Part shown: positions 13,984 through 21,124 of the stretch, one piece after another | Layout of the letters: each line of letters starts with the position of its first letter | How positions within the stretch are numbered: the first letter of the stretch is position 1 | Assembly (NCBI GenBank): GCA_030841765.1 | Contig: JAUUSS010000004.1 | Span: 1-40,566 of the forward strand | Origin: Collinsella aerofaciens | Lineage (GTDB): Bacteria > Actinomycetota > Coriobacteriia > Coriobacteriales > Coriobacteriaceae | Direction of reading: 5' to 3' | DNA: 40,566 bases | The notes under the pieces: generated by a model | Told to the model about the DNA's origin: nothing | What the model saw: the letters and a program-made list of their open reading frames with translations, nothing else | The model's database searches: none | Position numbers and translations under genes: made by a program

Positions 13984-14469
13984 ATGACCTTAGACATCAA
14001 ACTACCCGAAGGCTTTGAACTGATCGGGAACTACAACAATCAGTATGTAATTGCAAAAAATGAGCACCCCGGTGCGCCGGAACCGTATGTTGTTTGGGCT
14101 GTCGATTATGATAAGCGCGGGGTACACAGCGGCACATATTTTCCATCCTTGCAAATGGCACAGCTAAGCTTTTGTGAGCGTGCTTTTGGCACCAATTTGA
14201 TGCAAGATCACGAATCCACAGAAGAGCACCTGCTCTATGCGGTTACAAATGATGACATCAAAGCTGCTGTTAAGGCAGTGCGTACAATGGAAAATAAAGT
14301 GTACATCAAAGTACCACGGGGCCGATTCGGTGTATGGAAACAGTGGGTTCGGGCGATTGTTCAGATTGAGAAAATCCTCCAACAGCAGAGAATACCCTAT
14401 GAGCTTTGTGGAGAATATTATGGAAAGGAATTTAAAACAAAATTGGATCGCACAGCTCCACTTGGCTGA
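13984..14469 (+). CDS. Hypothetical early phage protein (161 aa)
   Basis: Begins MTLDIKLPEGFELIGNYNNQ and contains a strand-rich N-terminal half (YVVWAVDYDKRGVHSGTYFP) and a basic helical C-terminus. The N-terminus resembles small phage domains that read PYVVW in many Bacillota prophages, but I cannot name the family. Ribosome binding site AAAGGAG follows hammerhead 2 directly. The last 38 bases overlap the convergent gene at 14432. No catalytic motif is visible. Confidence 0.7.
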   Translation: MTLDIKLPEGFELIGNYNNQYVIAKNEHPGAPEPYVVWAVDYDKRGVHSGTYFPSLQMAQLSFCERAFGTNLMQDHESTEEHLLYAVTNDDIKAAVKAVRTMENKVYIKVPRGRFGVWKQWVRAIVQIEKILQQQRIPYELCGEYYGKEFKTKLDRTAPLG

Positions 14470-15061
14470 GAACTGATTTTAAATCCACAAGATTTTTATC
14501 GTGGAATTTATCCATTATCAAAACACAGTGCTTCATTGTAGTCTGATAAACGGCGGCTAAATCATCATCTTGAAAAATCAGCACAGCGGGACAGGCAAAC
14601 ATTTCAGACGGGACGAATCCGTACATCTTGTTAAATCTAGCCAATTCTTTGGCATCAGATGCGAAGCTTAACTCTCCATTCATTTTACACGGAAGCACAT
14701 CAGCAATTTTTTCTCCATCGCCATAATAATTCGTCTCTATATCATGACGTTCATACTGCGCGCAAAATTTTGTAATGAAGGTAGCCACTTCGCCGGTATC
14801 GTCTAATGCAGCAAAGAGCAATGACAGGCGGTGATCCAGAATGTAAATCCTGATATCTGGAGAAATATCCGTTATTTGAGGCTTAAGCCGCTTAAGCTGC
14901 CTAGAGTAAGAAAGGACTTTTTCCTTAAAATCAACGAGGTATTCGGGCCAGACACCCTCCGTCCACTTGCAAAATTCGGAACAGTAGAGGGCAATGTCGT
15001 ACTCTAACAAAGGCAATTTACATTTTAAAGGCGGCGCAAAGGTTTCGATTCCGAATGACAT
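14432..15061 (-). CDS. Convergent accessory gene (moron) of unknown function
   Basis: A 209-residue protein on the strand opposite to the phage operon: MSFGIETFAPPLKCKLPLLE, later ERHDIETNYYGDGEKIADVL and a C-terminal helix. Its DNA is visibly more AT-rich than the neighbouring phage genes. Two TATAAT boxes at 15083-15097 on this strand supply a promoter. The ATG at 15061 follows AAAGGATGTGAT. Position, composition and orientation mark it as a cargo gene that could be expressed in the lysogen. No family is recognised; superinfection exclusion or defence is possible but unsupported. Confidence 0.7.
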   Translation of the reverse strand: MSFGIETFAPPLKCKLPLLEYDIALYCSEFCKWTEGVWPEYLVDFKEKVLSYSRQLKRLKPQITDISPDIRIYILDHRLSLLFAALDDTGEVATFITKFCAQYERHDIETNYYGDGEKIADVLPCKMNGELSFASDAKELARFNKMYGFVPSEMFACPAVLIFQDDDLAAVYQTTMKHCVLIMDKFHDKNLVDLKSVLSQVELCDPILF

Positions 15062-15082
15062 CAATATCACATCCTTTTGTTA

Positions 15083-15097
15083 ATTATACAAATTATA
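15083..15097 (-). promoter_or_regulatory. Leftward promoter of the accessory gene
   Basis: Bottom-strand TATAAT occurs twice (15083-15088 and 15092-15097). No good -35 is seen at 17 bases from either, though TTGTGG and GCTGTT are near. The region just right of it is hammerhead 3. Confidence 0.4.
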
Positions 15098-15107
15098 CCA
15101 CAAAACA

Positions 15108-15171
15108 GCCGAAACGGCCATAGCTGGCCGTCATCGTGGGATGACCACCACGGTCTGATGATGGCAGGTCA
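15108..15171 (+). ncRNA. Hammerhead ribozyme 3 (open stem II) in the transposase leader
   Basis: GCC (108-110), GAAA (15111-15114), stem III CGGCCA-TAGC-TGGCCG (115-130), cleavage after C15132, stem I ATCGTGG/CCACGGT (133-139/148-154), CTGATGA (155-161), an extra T, and GGC (163-165) pairing with GCC. The loop TGACC (142-146) pairs with GGTCA (167-171). This replaces the GGCC/GGCC pairing of copies 1 and 2, which is strong covariation. The extra U between core and stem II is the only departure. The mu transposase ribosome binding site follows at once. Confidence 0.87.
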
Positions 15172-15189
15172 AAGGCAGGTGAGATATCA

Positions 15190-17163
15190 ATGGAGACAAT
15201 GCTGACATGTCAAGAACTCGCATCCCTCATGGGGATAAGCTACCGGCACGCAAAACGACTTGCAGAGACGGGAGAGATCAAAGCGGATCGGACGCTCAAC
15301 GCCAACAACCGACCTAAGTACCTGATCCCGCTCAGCTCGCTCGACGCGCCGCTGCAGGATAAGTACCTCAAGCAGCACCGGCCCACAGCGCCGCCCCCGG
15401 CCCCCAAGGTTGAGGCCAAACCGCTGGATACATACAGCGGGGCGGAGCGCGAGGAGATCGCGCACTGGCGGCGGGTGGTGGCCGAGTGGCAGGAGTACCG
15501 CAGCCAGCCGGGAGCCAACAAGACGCAGGTGGATGAGCAATATATCCTGCTATACAACCTGCAGCACCCCGGCGAGGAGCTCTCCACGGATATCCTATAC
15601 CGTAAGTGGCGGGCCGTCCGGGAGGACGACCTCAACGGCCTGATCGACAAGCGCGGCAAGTGGCGCAAGGGCCGGAGCAGCATCAACGAGACCGTCTGGC
15701 AGGCGTTTCTGAGCTTTTGGCTGGATGAGGCGCAGCATCCAGCCAGACGGTGCTATGAGTACACCAAGCTATGGATCGGCCAGGAGCTCCCGGAGCTATA
15801 CGATACCATCCCAAGCTATGAGACGTTCACCCGGCACCTCAAGACAGATGTGCCGATGCCCGTCAAGGTGCTGGGCCGCGAAGGCCAAAAGGCATACAGA
15901 GACCGCTGCGCCCCATATATCCGTCGTGTATACGACGATATGGCGAGCAACGAGTGGTGGATCGCGGATAACCACACGTTTGACGTGATCTCCAAGCGGG
16001 CGGACGGCACCCGGCACCGCCTCTATCTCACCGCATTTTTTGACGCGCGGTCGGGCATCTTTACCGCGTGTCACATTACGGACGCGCCGTGCTCGCAGGC
16101 GACGCTGATCGCCCTGCGCAAGGGCATCCTGCAATACGGCATCCCGGATAATATCTACGTTGACAATGGCCGCGAGTTTTTGACGCATGATATCGGCGGC
16201 CTCGGCCACCGGGCGAAAAAGACAAAGGATGGGCAGGACAAGTACGCTCCCCCGCCCGTATTTGAGCGGCTGGGGATTAAGATGACCAATGCCATTGTCC
16301 GAAACGCCAAGGCCAAGATCATTGAGCGCCGGTTTAGGGACATCAAGGATCATTTAAGCCGCCTTTTTGCCACCTATACAGGTGGCAACCCCGTCGAGAA
16401 ACCAGAGTGCCTCAAGCACATCCTCAAGGATGACGGCAGTATCCCAACGGACGAGACGATGACGCAGGCCGTGACGGAGCTGCTGGAGTACTACTTTAAC
16501 CGGCAGCCCTACGGCGGCACAGTGGCCGCCGACCGTGGAAAACCCCGGATGCAGGTCTACAACGAGCATTTGCAGCGCAAGCGGGTCGCCTCGGCGGACG
16601 AGCTGGCGCTGATGCTCATGCGGTCGAGCCGACCGCAGCAGGTCGGCAGGCGCGGCGTGCATCTGGATATCGCCGGGCAGCGGATCGACTACTGGACGGC
16701 TGATATGGTCAACGCGCTGCGCGGACAGGAGGTCTATTACCGATACGATCCTGACGACCTCAGCGAGGTCAGGCTCTACGACCTGCAGGATCGTTACCTG
16801 ATGACCGTCCCCGCCGACAATACGGCGGTGCTTACCTACGGTACCAGCAAAGATGAGGTCAAAGAGGCTATCGGCAAGGTCAGGCGCATGGAGCGGATCA
16901 CCAAGGAGGCGCTGGAGTACAGCACCCTCCCGGCAATCGGCAAGCAGACGGCCCTCAATCTGGTGCTGCAGCAGGCCCACATCAACCGGGAGGCACAGAT
17001 CATCCCGGACGCCGAGCCCAAGATACTGGACGTGCAGCGGGCGGCGGACAACACGGAGCCGCTGCTTAAGGCGGTCGGTGCGGACGATCTGAGCCGCATG
17101 GTGCGCAACGCGGAGCAGCGCGCGCAGGCCAAGGGCAAGGAGGAGGATGGCTATGACCTCTGA
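15190..17163 (+). CDS. Mu-type DDE transposase (MuA homologue)
   Basis: A 657-residue transposase. The N-terminus (CQELASLMGISYRHAKRLAE) is a winged-helix end or enhancer-binding domain. The catalytic triad reads D260 (IADNHTFDV), D325 (IYVDNGREF) and E379 (KIIERRFRD), spaced 65 and 54, close to MuA D269/D336/E392. A C-terminal beta-barrel and a MuB-contact tail rich in charged residues follow. It joins phage ends to target DNA and drives replicative transposition. The start ATG is behind GGTGA in the leader containing hammerhead 3. Gene ends in AAGGAGGAGG, the ribosome binding site of the next gene. Confidence 0.96.
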   Translation: METMLTCQELASLMGISYRHAKRLAETGEIKADRTLNANNRPKYLIPLSSLDAPLQDKYLKQHRPTAPPPAPKVEAKPLDTYSGAEREEIAHWRRVVAEWQEYRSQPGANKTQVDEQYILLYNLQHPGEELSTDILYRKWRAVREDDLNGLIDKRGKWRKGRSSINETVWQAFLSFWLDEAQHPARRCYEYTKLWIGQELPELYDTIPSYETFTRHLKTDVPMPVKVLGREGQKAYRDRCAPYIRRVYDDMASNEWWIADNHTFDVISKRADGTRHRLYLTAFFDARSGIFTACHITDAPCSQATLIALRKGILQYGIPDNIYVDNGREFLTHDIGGLGHRAKKTKDGQDKYAPPPVFERLGIKMTNAIVRNAKAKIIERRFRDIKDHLSRLFATYTGGNPVEKPECLKHILKDDGSIPTDETMTQAVTELLEYYFNRQPYGGTVAADRGKPRMQVYNEHLQRKRVASADELALMLMRSSRPQQVGRRGVHLDIAGQRIDYWTADMVNALRGQEVYYRYDPDDLSEVRLYDLQDRYLMTVPADNTAVLTYGTSKDEVKEAIGKVRRMERITKEALEYSTLPAIGKQTALNLVLQQAHINREAQIIPDAEPKILDVQRAADNTEPLLKAVGADDLSRMVRNAEQRAQAKGKEEDGYDL

Positions 17164-17341
17164 TCTTACACGCCTGCGGGACAGGCTCAACACCTATGCG
17201 GACGATCCGGCGCACGACACAATGGAGCTGCACCGCTTGCGGGAGCAATATGCCAAGGCAATCCGGCGTCGGATGGACGCCACGATCAATATATCAGTAG
17301 ACGATGACGACATCATTAAGGAGGACGATCAGGATGAGTAA
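17153..17341 (+). CDS. Small helical protein between MuA and MuB (62 aa)
   Basis: ATG at 17153 lies six bases after AGGAGG and overlaps the MuA end; an ATG at 17147 is too close to that site. The product has a helical basic first half (LRDRLNTYADDP, LREQYAKAIRRRM) and a very acidic tail (DDDDIIKEDDQDE) that may mimic DNA. It overlaps the MuB start by eight bases. Small genes at this position are seen in other Mu-like phages of Bacillota; function is unknown. Confidence 0.7.
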   Translation: MTSDLTRLRDRLNTYADDPAHDTMELHRLREQYAKAIRRRMDATINISVDDDDIIKEDDQDE

Positions 17342-18278
17342 GGCCCATAACGCGGAGCTGCAGGCCCGCGTACAACAGTACATGCGGGAGCACGGCATGA
17401 GCCAGGCGCGGCTTGCGCAGGTTAGCGGGATCAATAAGGCGATCATCAGCCAATGGCTGCGCGGTCAGTACAACGGGGATATCGCGGCCACGGAGCAGGC
17501 CATCGAGGAGTACCTGCGCACGGCGATGGAGCATGAGCAGGCGCAGGATAAGGCGATCACCTACGGCTCCACGCAGGACTACATCCCAACGTCGATCTCA
17601 GAGGACATCTACAACCTGATCCGGTACTGCCAGCTCGCCAAGGGTATTGCGATTGCCCACGGCGACGCGGGGATCGGCAAAACCAAGGCCGCCCGGCAAT
17701 ACCTTAAGGATAACCCCACACAGAGCTATTATATAACGCTCACGCCGAGCATGGGGACGGGCACCAATATCCTGCGCCTCATGGCGCGGGAGCTCAAAAT
17801 CCCCTACAACTCCAACAAGGTGCAGCTCAACGCCGACCTGCACGCCAAGCTCGACGGCAGCAACAAGGTCATCATCATCGATGAGGCCCAGCACCTCAAG
17901 TATGCGGCAATCGAGGAGATCAGGGATTTTTGCGATCTTGACCGGGACGGCATTGGCATCGTGCTGATCGGCAACTCTGAGATATATGACCGGCTCAAGG
18001 GCCGTCAGGAGGCATTGTTTGCGCAGCAGTTTTCCCGCATTCGATTCCCGCGCCGGTACACGACGCGGGACATCAAGGACGATGATGTCAAGCTGCTCTT
18101 CCCGCTGCTGGCCGAGCAGCGCAAGGAGAAGGAGCTCCAATTTCTTGGCGGCGTCTGCCGCAGCAAATGGGGTATCCGGGGCGCGGTCAACGTCTACCGC
18201 AACGCGGTAGACAACGACGATATCGGCTACAACAGCCTGTACGCCAGAGCCCGCAACATGGGCATCGTCATCATCTGA
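17334..18278 (+). CDS. MuB-like AAA ATPase, transposition target-selection protein
   Basis: A 314-residue protein. Residues 1-60 hold an HTH (MSQARLAQVSGINKAIISQW), as in MuB. The AAA domain has Walker A GDAGIGKT (110-117), Walker B VIIIDEAQH (D183, E184), sensor 1 in IVLIGNSEIYD and an Arg-rich RIRFPRRY. The C-terminal helical part resembles the MuB DNA-binding domain. It forms filaments on target DNA, stimulates MuA and gives target immunity. ATG overlaps the preceding gene. Confidence 0.94.
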   Translation: MSKAHNAELQARVQQYMREHGMSQARLAQVSGINKAIISQWLRGQYNGDIAATEQAIEEYLRTAMEHEQAQDKAITYGSTQDYIPTSISEDIYNLIRYCQLAKGIAIAHGDAGIGKTKAARQYLKDNPTQSYYITLTPSMGTGTNILRLMARELKIPYNSNKVQLNADLHAKLDGSNKVIIIDEAQHLKYAAIEEIRDFCDLDRDGIGIVLIGNSEIYDRLKGRQEALFAQQFSRIRFPRRYTTRDIKDDDVKLLFPLLAEQRKEKELQFLGGVCRSKWGIRGAVNVYRNAVDNDDIGYNSLYARARNMGIVII

Positions 18279-18289
18279 GGAGGGACATC

Positions 18290-18601
18290 ATGACTAAGAC
18301 ACGATCCGGGATAATCTATATCGCTGGCCTGCTTACCGGCATGACAATCATTAACATCGTCAATATCATAGGATACTGCCGCCACGGGCTGCCGGGCGGC
18401 GAGGTTGTGATGCTGCTGATGATCCCCCTGCAGCTGTACGCGGGGAGCATCATCGGGCAGGAGCGCAGACAGCCCAAGACCTATCAACGTGGCTATCGCA
18501 AGGGGTATCAGGACGGCGTGGACGTCGCAGGCAAAGCCCTGCATCACGTCAACTGCCGCCATCAGATACAACCTGTTAATCAAGATAGTACGGGGCAATA
18601 A
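18290..18601 (+). CDS. Small membrane protein (103 aa)
   Basis: ATG at 18290 after GAGGAGGG. Two hydrophobic helices (GIIYIAGLLTGMTIINIVNI and VVMLLMIPLQLYAGSII) precede a basic, glutamine-rich soluble tail with GYRKGYQDGVD. Its stop codon lies in the loop of a CGGGGC/GCCCCG hairpin that abuts twister ribozyme 1. The family is not recognised. Cleavage by the twister would leave this mRNA with that hairpin at its 3' end. Confidence 0.7.
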   Translation: MTKTRSGIIYIAGLLTGMTIINIVNIIGYCRHGLPGGEVVMLLMIPLQLYAGSIIGQERRQPKTYQRGYRKGYQDGVDVAGKALHHVNCRHQIQPVNQDSTGQ

Positions 18602-18604
18602 GCC

Positions 18605-18660
18605 CCGCCTTAATGCAGCCGACGGCGGTCACAAGCCCGCGTGTAATGCAGAGTGAGGCA
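18605..18660 (+). ncRNA. Twister ribozyme 1
   Basis: The twister consensus is met: P1 GCCT/AGGC (607-610/656-659), TAA with cleavage between U18611 and A18612, P2 TGCA/TGCA (614-617/647-650), AGCC, then P4 GCGG/CCGC (625-628/637-640) around the near-invariant loop TCACAAGC, and the 3' TGCAGAG. A GC hairpin (18591-18607) lies directly upstream and shares its right arm with P1. The next gene's GAGGAGG site follows about nine bases after P1. Confidence 0.88.
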
Positions 18661-18680
18661 AATTGATGAGGAGGATTGAT

Positions 18681-19097
18681 ATGGACGGTAAAGTATTCGC
18701 GCAGCGGCTCAAGGCCCTGCGCAAAGAGCAGAAGCTCACGCAAAAAGAGCTCGGCAAGATGGTATATGTGACCTCGTCGCATATAAGCCACCTTGAGCAG
18801 CAGGAGGATATCCCATCCCGCAAGCTTATCAAGTTATTGTCAATTGCGCTTGACTGCTCCGAGGACTATCTGCTTGGCCTGACGGATGAGCGAGGCGTCT
18901 CTGATCTAGTAGAGCGAGAGGACGCAGGGACGGGCAGCTATCAGTTGGCACTCGATACCGGCACGCGTGGTGGGGACTACACCGAGATCATCGTCAAGTG
19001 CTCGGAGTGCGGGCACATTATCCTGACAAGTACATATGCGGCAGGCAGCAATATCACCCATGGGCTGCCAAAACGCTGCCCCCACTGCGGCAAATGA
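18681..19097 (+). CDS. XRE regulator with C-terminal zinc ribbon
   Basis: A 138-residue protein. The HTH (KLTQKELGKMVYVTSSHISH, then LDCSEDYLLGLTD) is followed by a linker and a ribbon with CSECG and CPHCG, four Cys that should bind zinc. ATG at 18681 after GGAGG; upstream ATGs in the twister end are rejected. It follows twister 1 and precedes, by one gene, the solitary CRISPR repeat. A regulator next to a possible anti-CRISPR locus would fit an Aca-like autoregulator, which is speculation. Confidence 0.8.
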   Translation: MDGKVFAQRLKALRKEQKLTQKELGKMVYVTSSHISHLEQQEDIPSRKLIKLLSIALDCSEDYLLGLTDERGVSDLVEREDAGTGSYQLALDTGTRGGDYTEIIVKCSECGHIILTSTYAAGSNITHGLPKRCPHCGK

Positions 19098-19113
19098 GAG
19101 GAGGGATCGTAAT

Positions 19114-19335
19114 ATGGCACAGGATCAGACGATCCACGCAGGAGACCGGGTGGTGATCACCCACGGCCCGGACGCCAAGCAGCATCGGGGCAAGGTGTGG
19201 GTGGTGGAGACGGCCCCGGCCCCCTGCCCATTTTGCGGCAATCCGACCGTAAACTTAAGGGGTACAGCGGGGGTCATACCGGTAGACTATATCGCCCGGA
19301 TCAGGACGGATGATTACCTGGAGAGGTATCGGTAA
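19114..19335 (+). CDS. Small protein with KOW-like start and CxxC pair (73 aa)
   Basis: ATG at 19114 after GAGGAGGG. The N-terminal HAGDRVVITHGPDAKQHRGK looks like a KOW/SH3-like barrel segment; CPFCG follows in the middle and DYIARIR near the end. Similar short phage proteins exist in Bacillota without known role. The solitary CRISPR repeat begins nine bases after its stop, so both share a transcript. Confidence 0.65.
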   Translation: MAQDQTIHAGDRVVITHGPDAKQHRGKVWVVETAPAPCPFCGNPTVNLRGTAGVIPVDYIARIRTDDYLERYR

Positions 19336-19344
19336 CATACGGCA

Positions 19345-19376
19345 GTCGCGCCCCGCGCGGGCGCGTGGATTGAAAC
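19345..19376 (+). CRISPR. Solitary type I-C CRISPR repeat inside the prophage
   Basis: One 32-base repeat: GT, a 7-bp stem CGCGCCC (19347-353)/GGGCGCG (359-365) around CGCGC, then the 11-nt handle TGGATTGAAAC (366-376). Length, stem and handle match type I-C repeats exactly. On the other strand it reads IHAPARGAT, a phrase familiar from mis-annotated type I-C arrays. No second repeat, leader or cas gene is near. It is followed by AAAATTT, a GGGGCC/GGCCCC hairpin and twister ribozyme 2. The form is that of solitary repeat units acting as RNA anti-CRISPRs in prophages. Confidence 0.85.
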
Positions 19377-19395
19377 AAAATTTGGGGCCACATGG

Positions 19396-19457
19396 CCCCA
19401 CCTAATGCAGCTGCCGCAAGGCAACGGTCGCAAGCCCGGAGAGATGCAGAGCGGGGA
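19396..19457 (+). ncRNA. Twister ribozyme 2
   Basis: P1 CC(A)CC with GGGG (453-456), TAA with cleavage between U19403 and A19404, P2 TGCA/TGCA (406-409/445-448), an extra P3 hairpin TGCC-GCAA-GGCA (412-423), P4 CGG/CCG (425-427/436-438) around TCGCAAGC, and 3' TGCAGAG. The catalytic loop matches copy 1 except for one allowed base. The hairpin GGGGCC-ACAT-GGCCCC (384-399) shares its right arm with P1, so the two could compete. The ribosome binding site AGGAGG of the next gene follows. Confidence 0.86.
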
Positions 19458-19482
19458 TAAAATAACATAGGAGGCGATCAGA

Positions 19483-19680
19483 TTGACAGATTGCAAGAGC
19501 GATCTCAAGCGGGGCGACAAGGTCGTCCTGATCGGCGGAGACGGCACGCAGTACACCGTCGCTGGCAAGCCATATTACATGCGCTGGCTGGATCAGTGGC
19601 ACGTATGGCTCAAGGAGTTAAGCGATCACTGCAACGTGGACAAGCTGCGTAAGGTGGAGGAGGATGGGACGGATGGTTAA
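19483..19680 (+). CDS. Small hypothetical protein (65 aa)
   Basis: The TTG start at 19483 is set by AGGAGG eight bases upstream, just after twister 2. The product includes KRGDKVVLIGGDGTQYTVAG, a small beta-barrel pattern like the gene at 19114, then an aromatic stretch and an acidic tail. The two may be distant paralogues separated by the CRISPR repeat and twister. The function is unknown. Confidence 0.65.
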   Translation: MTDCKSDLKRGDKVVLIGGDGTQYTVAGKPYYMRWLDQWHVWLKELSDHCNVDKLRKVEEDGTDG

Positions 19681-19780
19681 TTTTTGGCTCGGTCTGTTTG
19701 CCGGGGTGATCCTCGGTTGGATATCCCTCTTGACGCTGGCGCTCTGGATCACCTATAAGCACCGGGGTGATAAGCGATGA
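19673..19780 (+). CDS. 35-aa single-helix membrane peptide
   Basis: ATG at 19673 overlaps the previous stop; GGAGGAGG is upstream. The product MVNFWLGLFAGVILGWISLL plus 15 residues is one transmembrane helix with a basic end (KHRGDKR). It ends in ATGA with the next gene. Family not recognised. Confidence 0.6.
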   Translation: MVNFWLGLFAGVILGWISLLTLALWITYKHRGDKR

Positions 19781-19959
19781 GGAGGCACAGTACGCAATAT
19801 CGGTACTATGTGCGGGGATGTGGGTTAGGCATACTTGCTACAATGGTGTTGTTAATCTTAACAATCAATGGCCATGCCATCATCGGCTTAATCGTTGCTG
19901 ATATGCTTGTCCTCCTGCCATGTCCACCGCGCAACCTAGAGGAGGACAGCTATGGATAA
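19777..19959 (+). CDS. Small membrane protein (60 aa)
   Basis: Starts MRRHSTQYRYYVRGCGLGIL, with two hydrophobic helices and a short acidic tail. It overlaps genes on both sides by a few bases (ATGA at the start), so it is translated as part of the operon. Family not recognised. Confidence 0.6.
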   Translation: MRRHSTQYRYYVRGCGLGILATMVLLILTINGHAIIGLIVADMLVLLPCPPRNLEEDSYG

Positions 19960-20587
19960 GACCACACAATACGTCAACGAGTATGCCGATCTCACCCGGC
20001 ATATGGCGCAGGTCAAGGCCCGGCAGGATGAGCTCCGGGCGTATTTTGAGAGATTGGCCGTGGCCGACCTCAAGGATACCAAACTCAAGAGTATCGAGTA
20101 TTGGGGCAGCGACGGCGGACGGGTTACGGTCAGCACGACGGAGACCCCCAAGCTGGGATCCAGCCACATGCTGCGCGGCCTGCTGGGGGACGTCGCCGAT
20201 GATTACATTAAAACCGAGACGGTCAGCAAGCCGACGGATGACCTTAAGCGACTGATCGTAATGGCTTGTCAGGGCAGTTACATTGAGGGCAGCCTCGACC
20301 AGACGATCAGGGCGATCACGGACGATGAGCAGGTAGCCTCCGTCCTGCGTAAGCGCCTCAAGGGGCAATATAAGCGGGACATGGCGACGCTGATCAATGT
20401 GGCTGGGCTTGACACCCAGCGGGCCAGCGAGGAGGCATACCTCACGGCGGAGATCATCAACTATGAGTGGATGACGCAGGTGCTCCGGTCGGCAGGATGG
20501 ACGGGCAGCGTGCAGCAGGCGGTGGATATCATTAAGTCTGCCGCCCGCGTCGAGGAGGGCATCAAGGTATCGGTCGAGACCATCTAA
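19952..20587 (+). CDS. Conserved early phage protein of unknown function (211 aa)
   Basis: A mostly helical soluble protein: QYVNEYADLTRHMAQVKARQ, then strands ending GGRVTVSTTETPKLGSSH, then helices with RKRLKGQYKRDM. ATG after GAGGAC. The position, between small membrane genes and GemA, is where Mu carries semi-essential early genes such as gam. The N-terminal helix is Gam-like in character, but I cannot claim homology. No catalytic motif is visible. Confidence 0.7.
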   Translation: MDKTTQYVNEYADLTRHMAQVKARQDELRAYFERLAVADLKDTKLKSIEYWGSDGGRVTVSTTETPKLGSSHMLRGLLGDVADDYIKTETVSKPTDDLKRLIVMACQGSYIEGSLDQTIRAITDDEQVASVLRKRLKGQYKRDMATLINVAGLDTQRASEEAYLTAEIINYEWMTQVLRSAGWTGSVQQAVDIIKSAARVEEGIKVSVETI

Positions 20588-20605
20588 TATAAGGAGGAGC
20601 GGATC

Positions 20606-21124
20606 ATGCAGGCAGCTACAGCGATGATTGACGACCGGCAGCGACGCCGGATATTTGGCGCGGCGCGCGGGCTCGGGATGACCAACGACGACCTGCACGC
20701 GCTGGCCGCCGACCTGACGGGCAAGGAGAGCCTCATGGAACTCACCACCCGCGAGGCCGACGCGCTCATCCGGGAGCTCCAGCGGCGGCAGCCGTCCTCC
20801 CCTCCCGCCCCCAAGGCGCGCAAGCCACGTCAGCACCCTGAGCATCCGGGCGGGCCGACGTCGGAGCAGCAGCGCAAGGTATGGGCCATGATGTACGACC
20901 TGCAGGCAATGGACACGGAGCCATCGGGCCAGAGCCTCGGCGAGCGGCTGAGCGGCATCATCCGCAAGGAGCTGCACGTCAGCGCTGCGGCCAGAGACCC
21001 GTTTGCATGGCTCACCTGCGAGCAGTGCAGCAGGCTCATAGACATCCTCGACAAGGGCTATATCCCCAATGTTTTCCGCGCCCGTCAGCGCGGGCCGAAG
21101 GGAGGCGGCAGAGGTGGCGGATGA
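20606..21124 (+). CDS. GemA-like regulatory protein (Mu gp16 family)
   Basis: A 172-residue protein. The N-terminal IDDRQRRRIFGAARGLGMTN, with ADLTGKESLMELTTREADAL, is the Mu gp16/GemA signature. A proline-rich linker leads to a second helical part with TSEQQRKVWAMMYDLQ and ends in a Gly-rich tail. In Mu, GemA alters host gene expression and DNA supercoiling. AAGGAGGAG precedes the ATG. It overlaps the Mor gene by 11 bases. Confidence 0.86.
   Translation: MQAATAMIDDRQRRRIFGAARGLGMTNDDLHALAADLTGKESLMELTTREADALIRELQRRQPSSPPAPKARKPRQHPEHPGGPTSEQQRKVWAMMYDLQAMDTEPSGQSLGERLSGIIRKELHVSAAARDPFAWLTCEQCSRLIDILDKGYIPNVFRARQRGPKGGGRGGG

Noticed and set aside
19314..19568. Leftward protein containing IHAPARGAT
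   Set aside because: The phrase is a translation of a type I-C CRISPR repeat, and the frame runs antisense through two real genes' signals and the twister.
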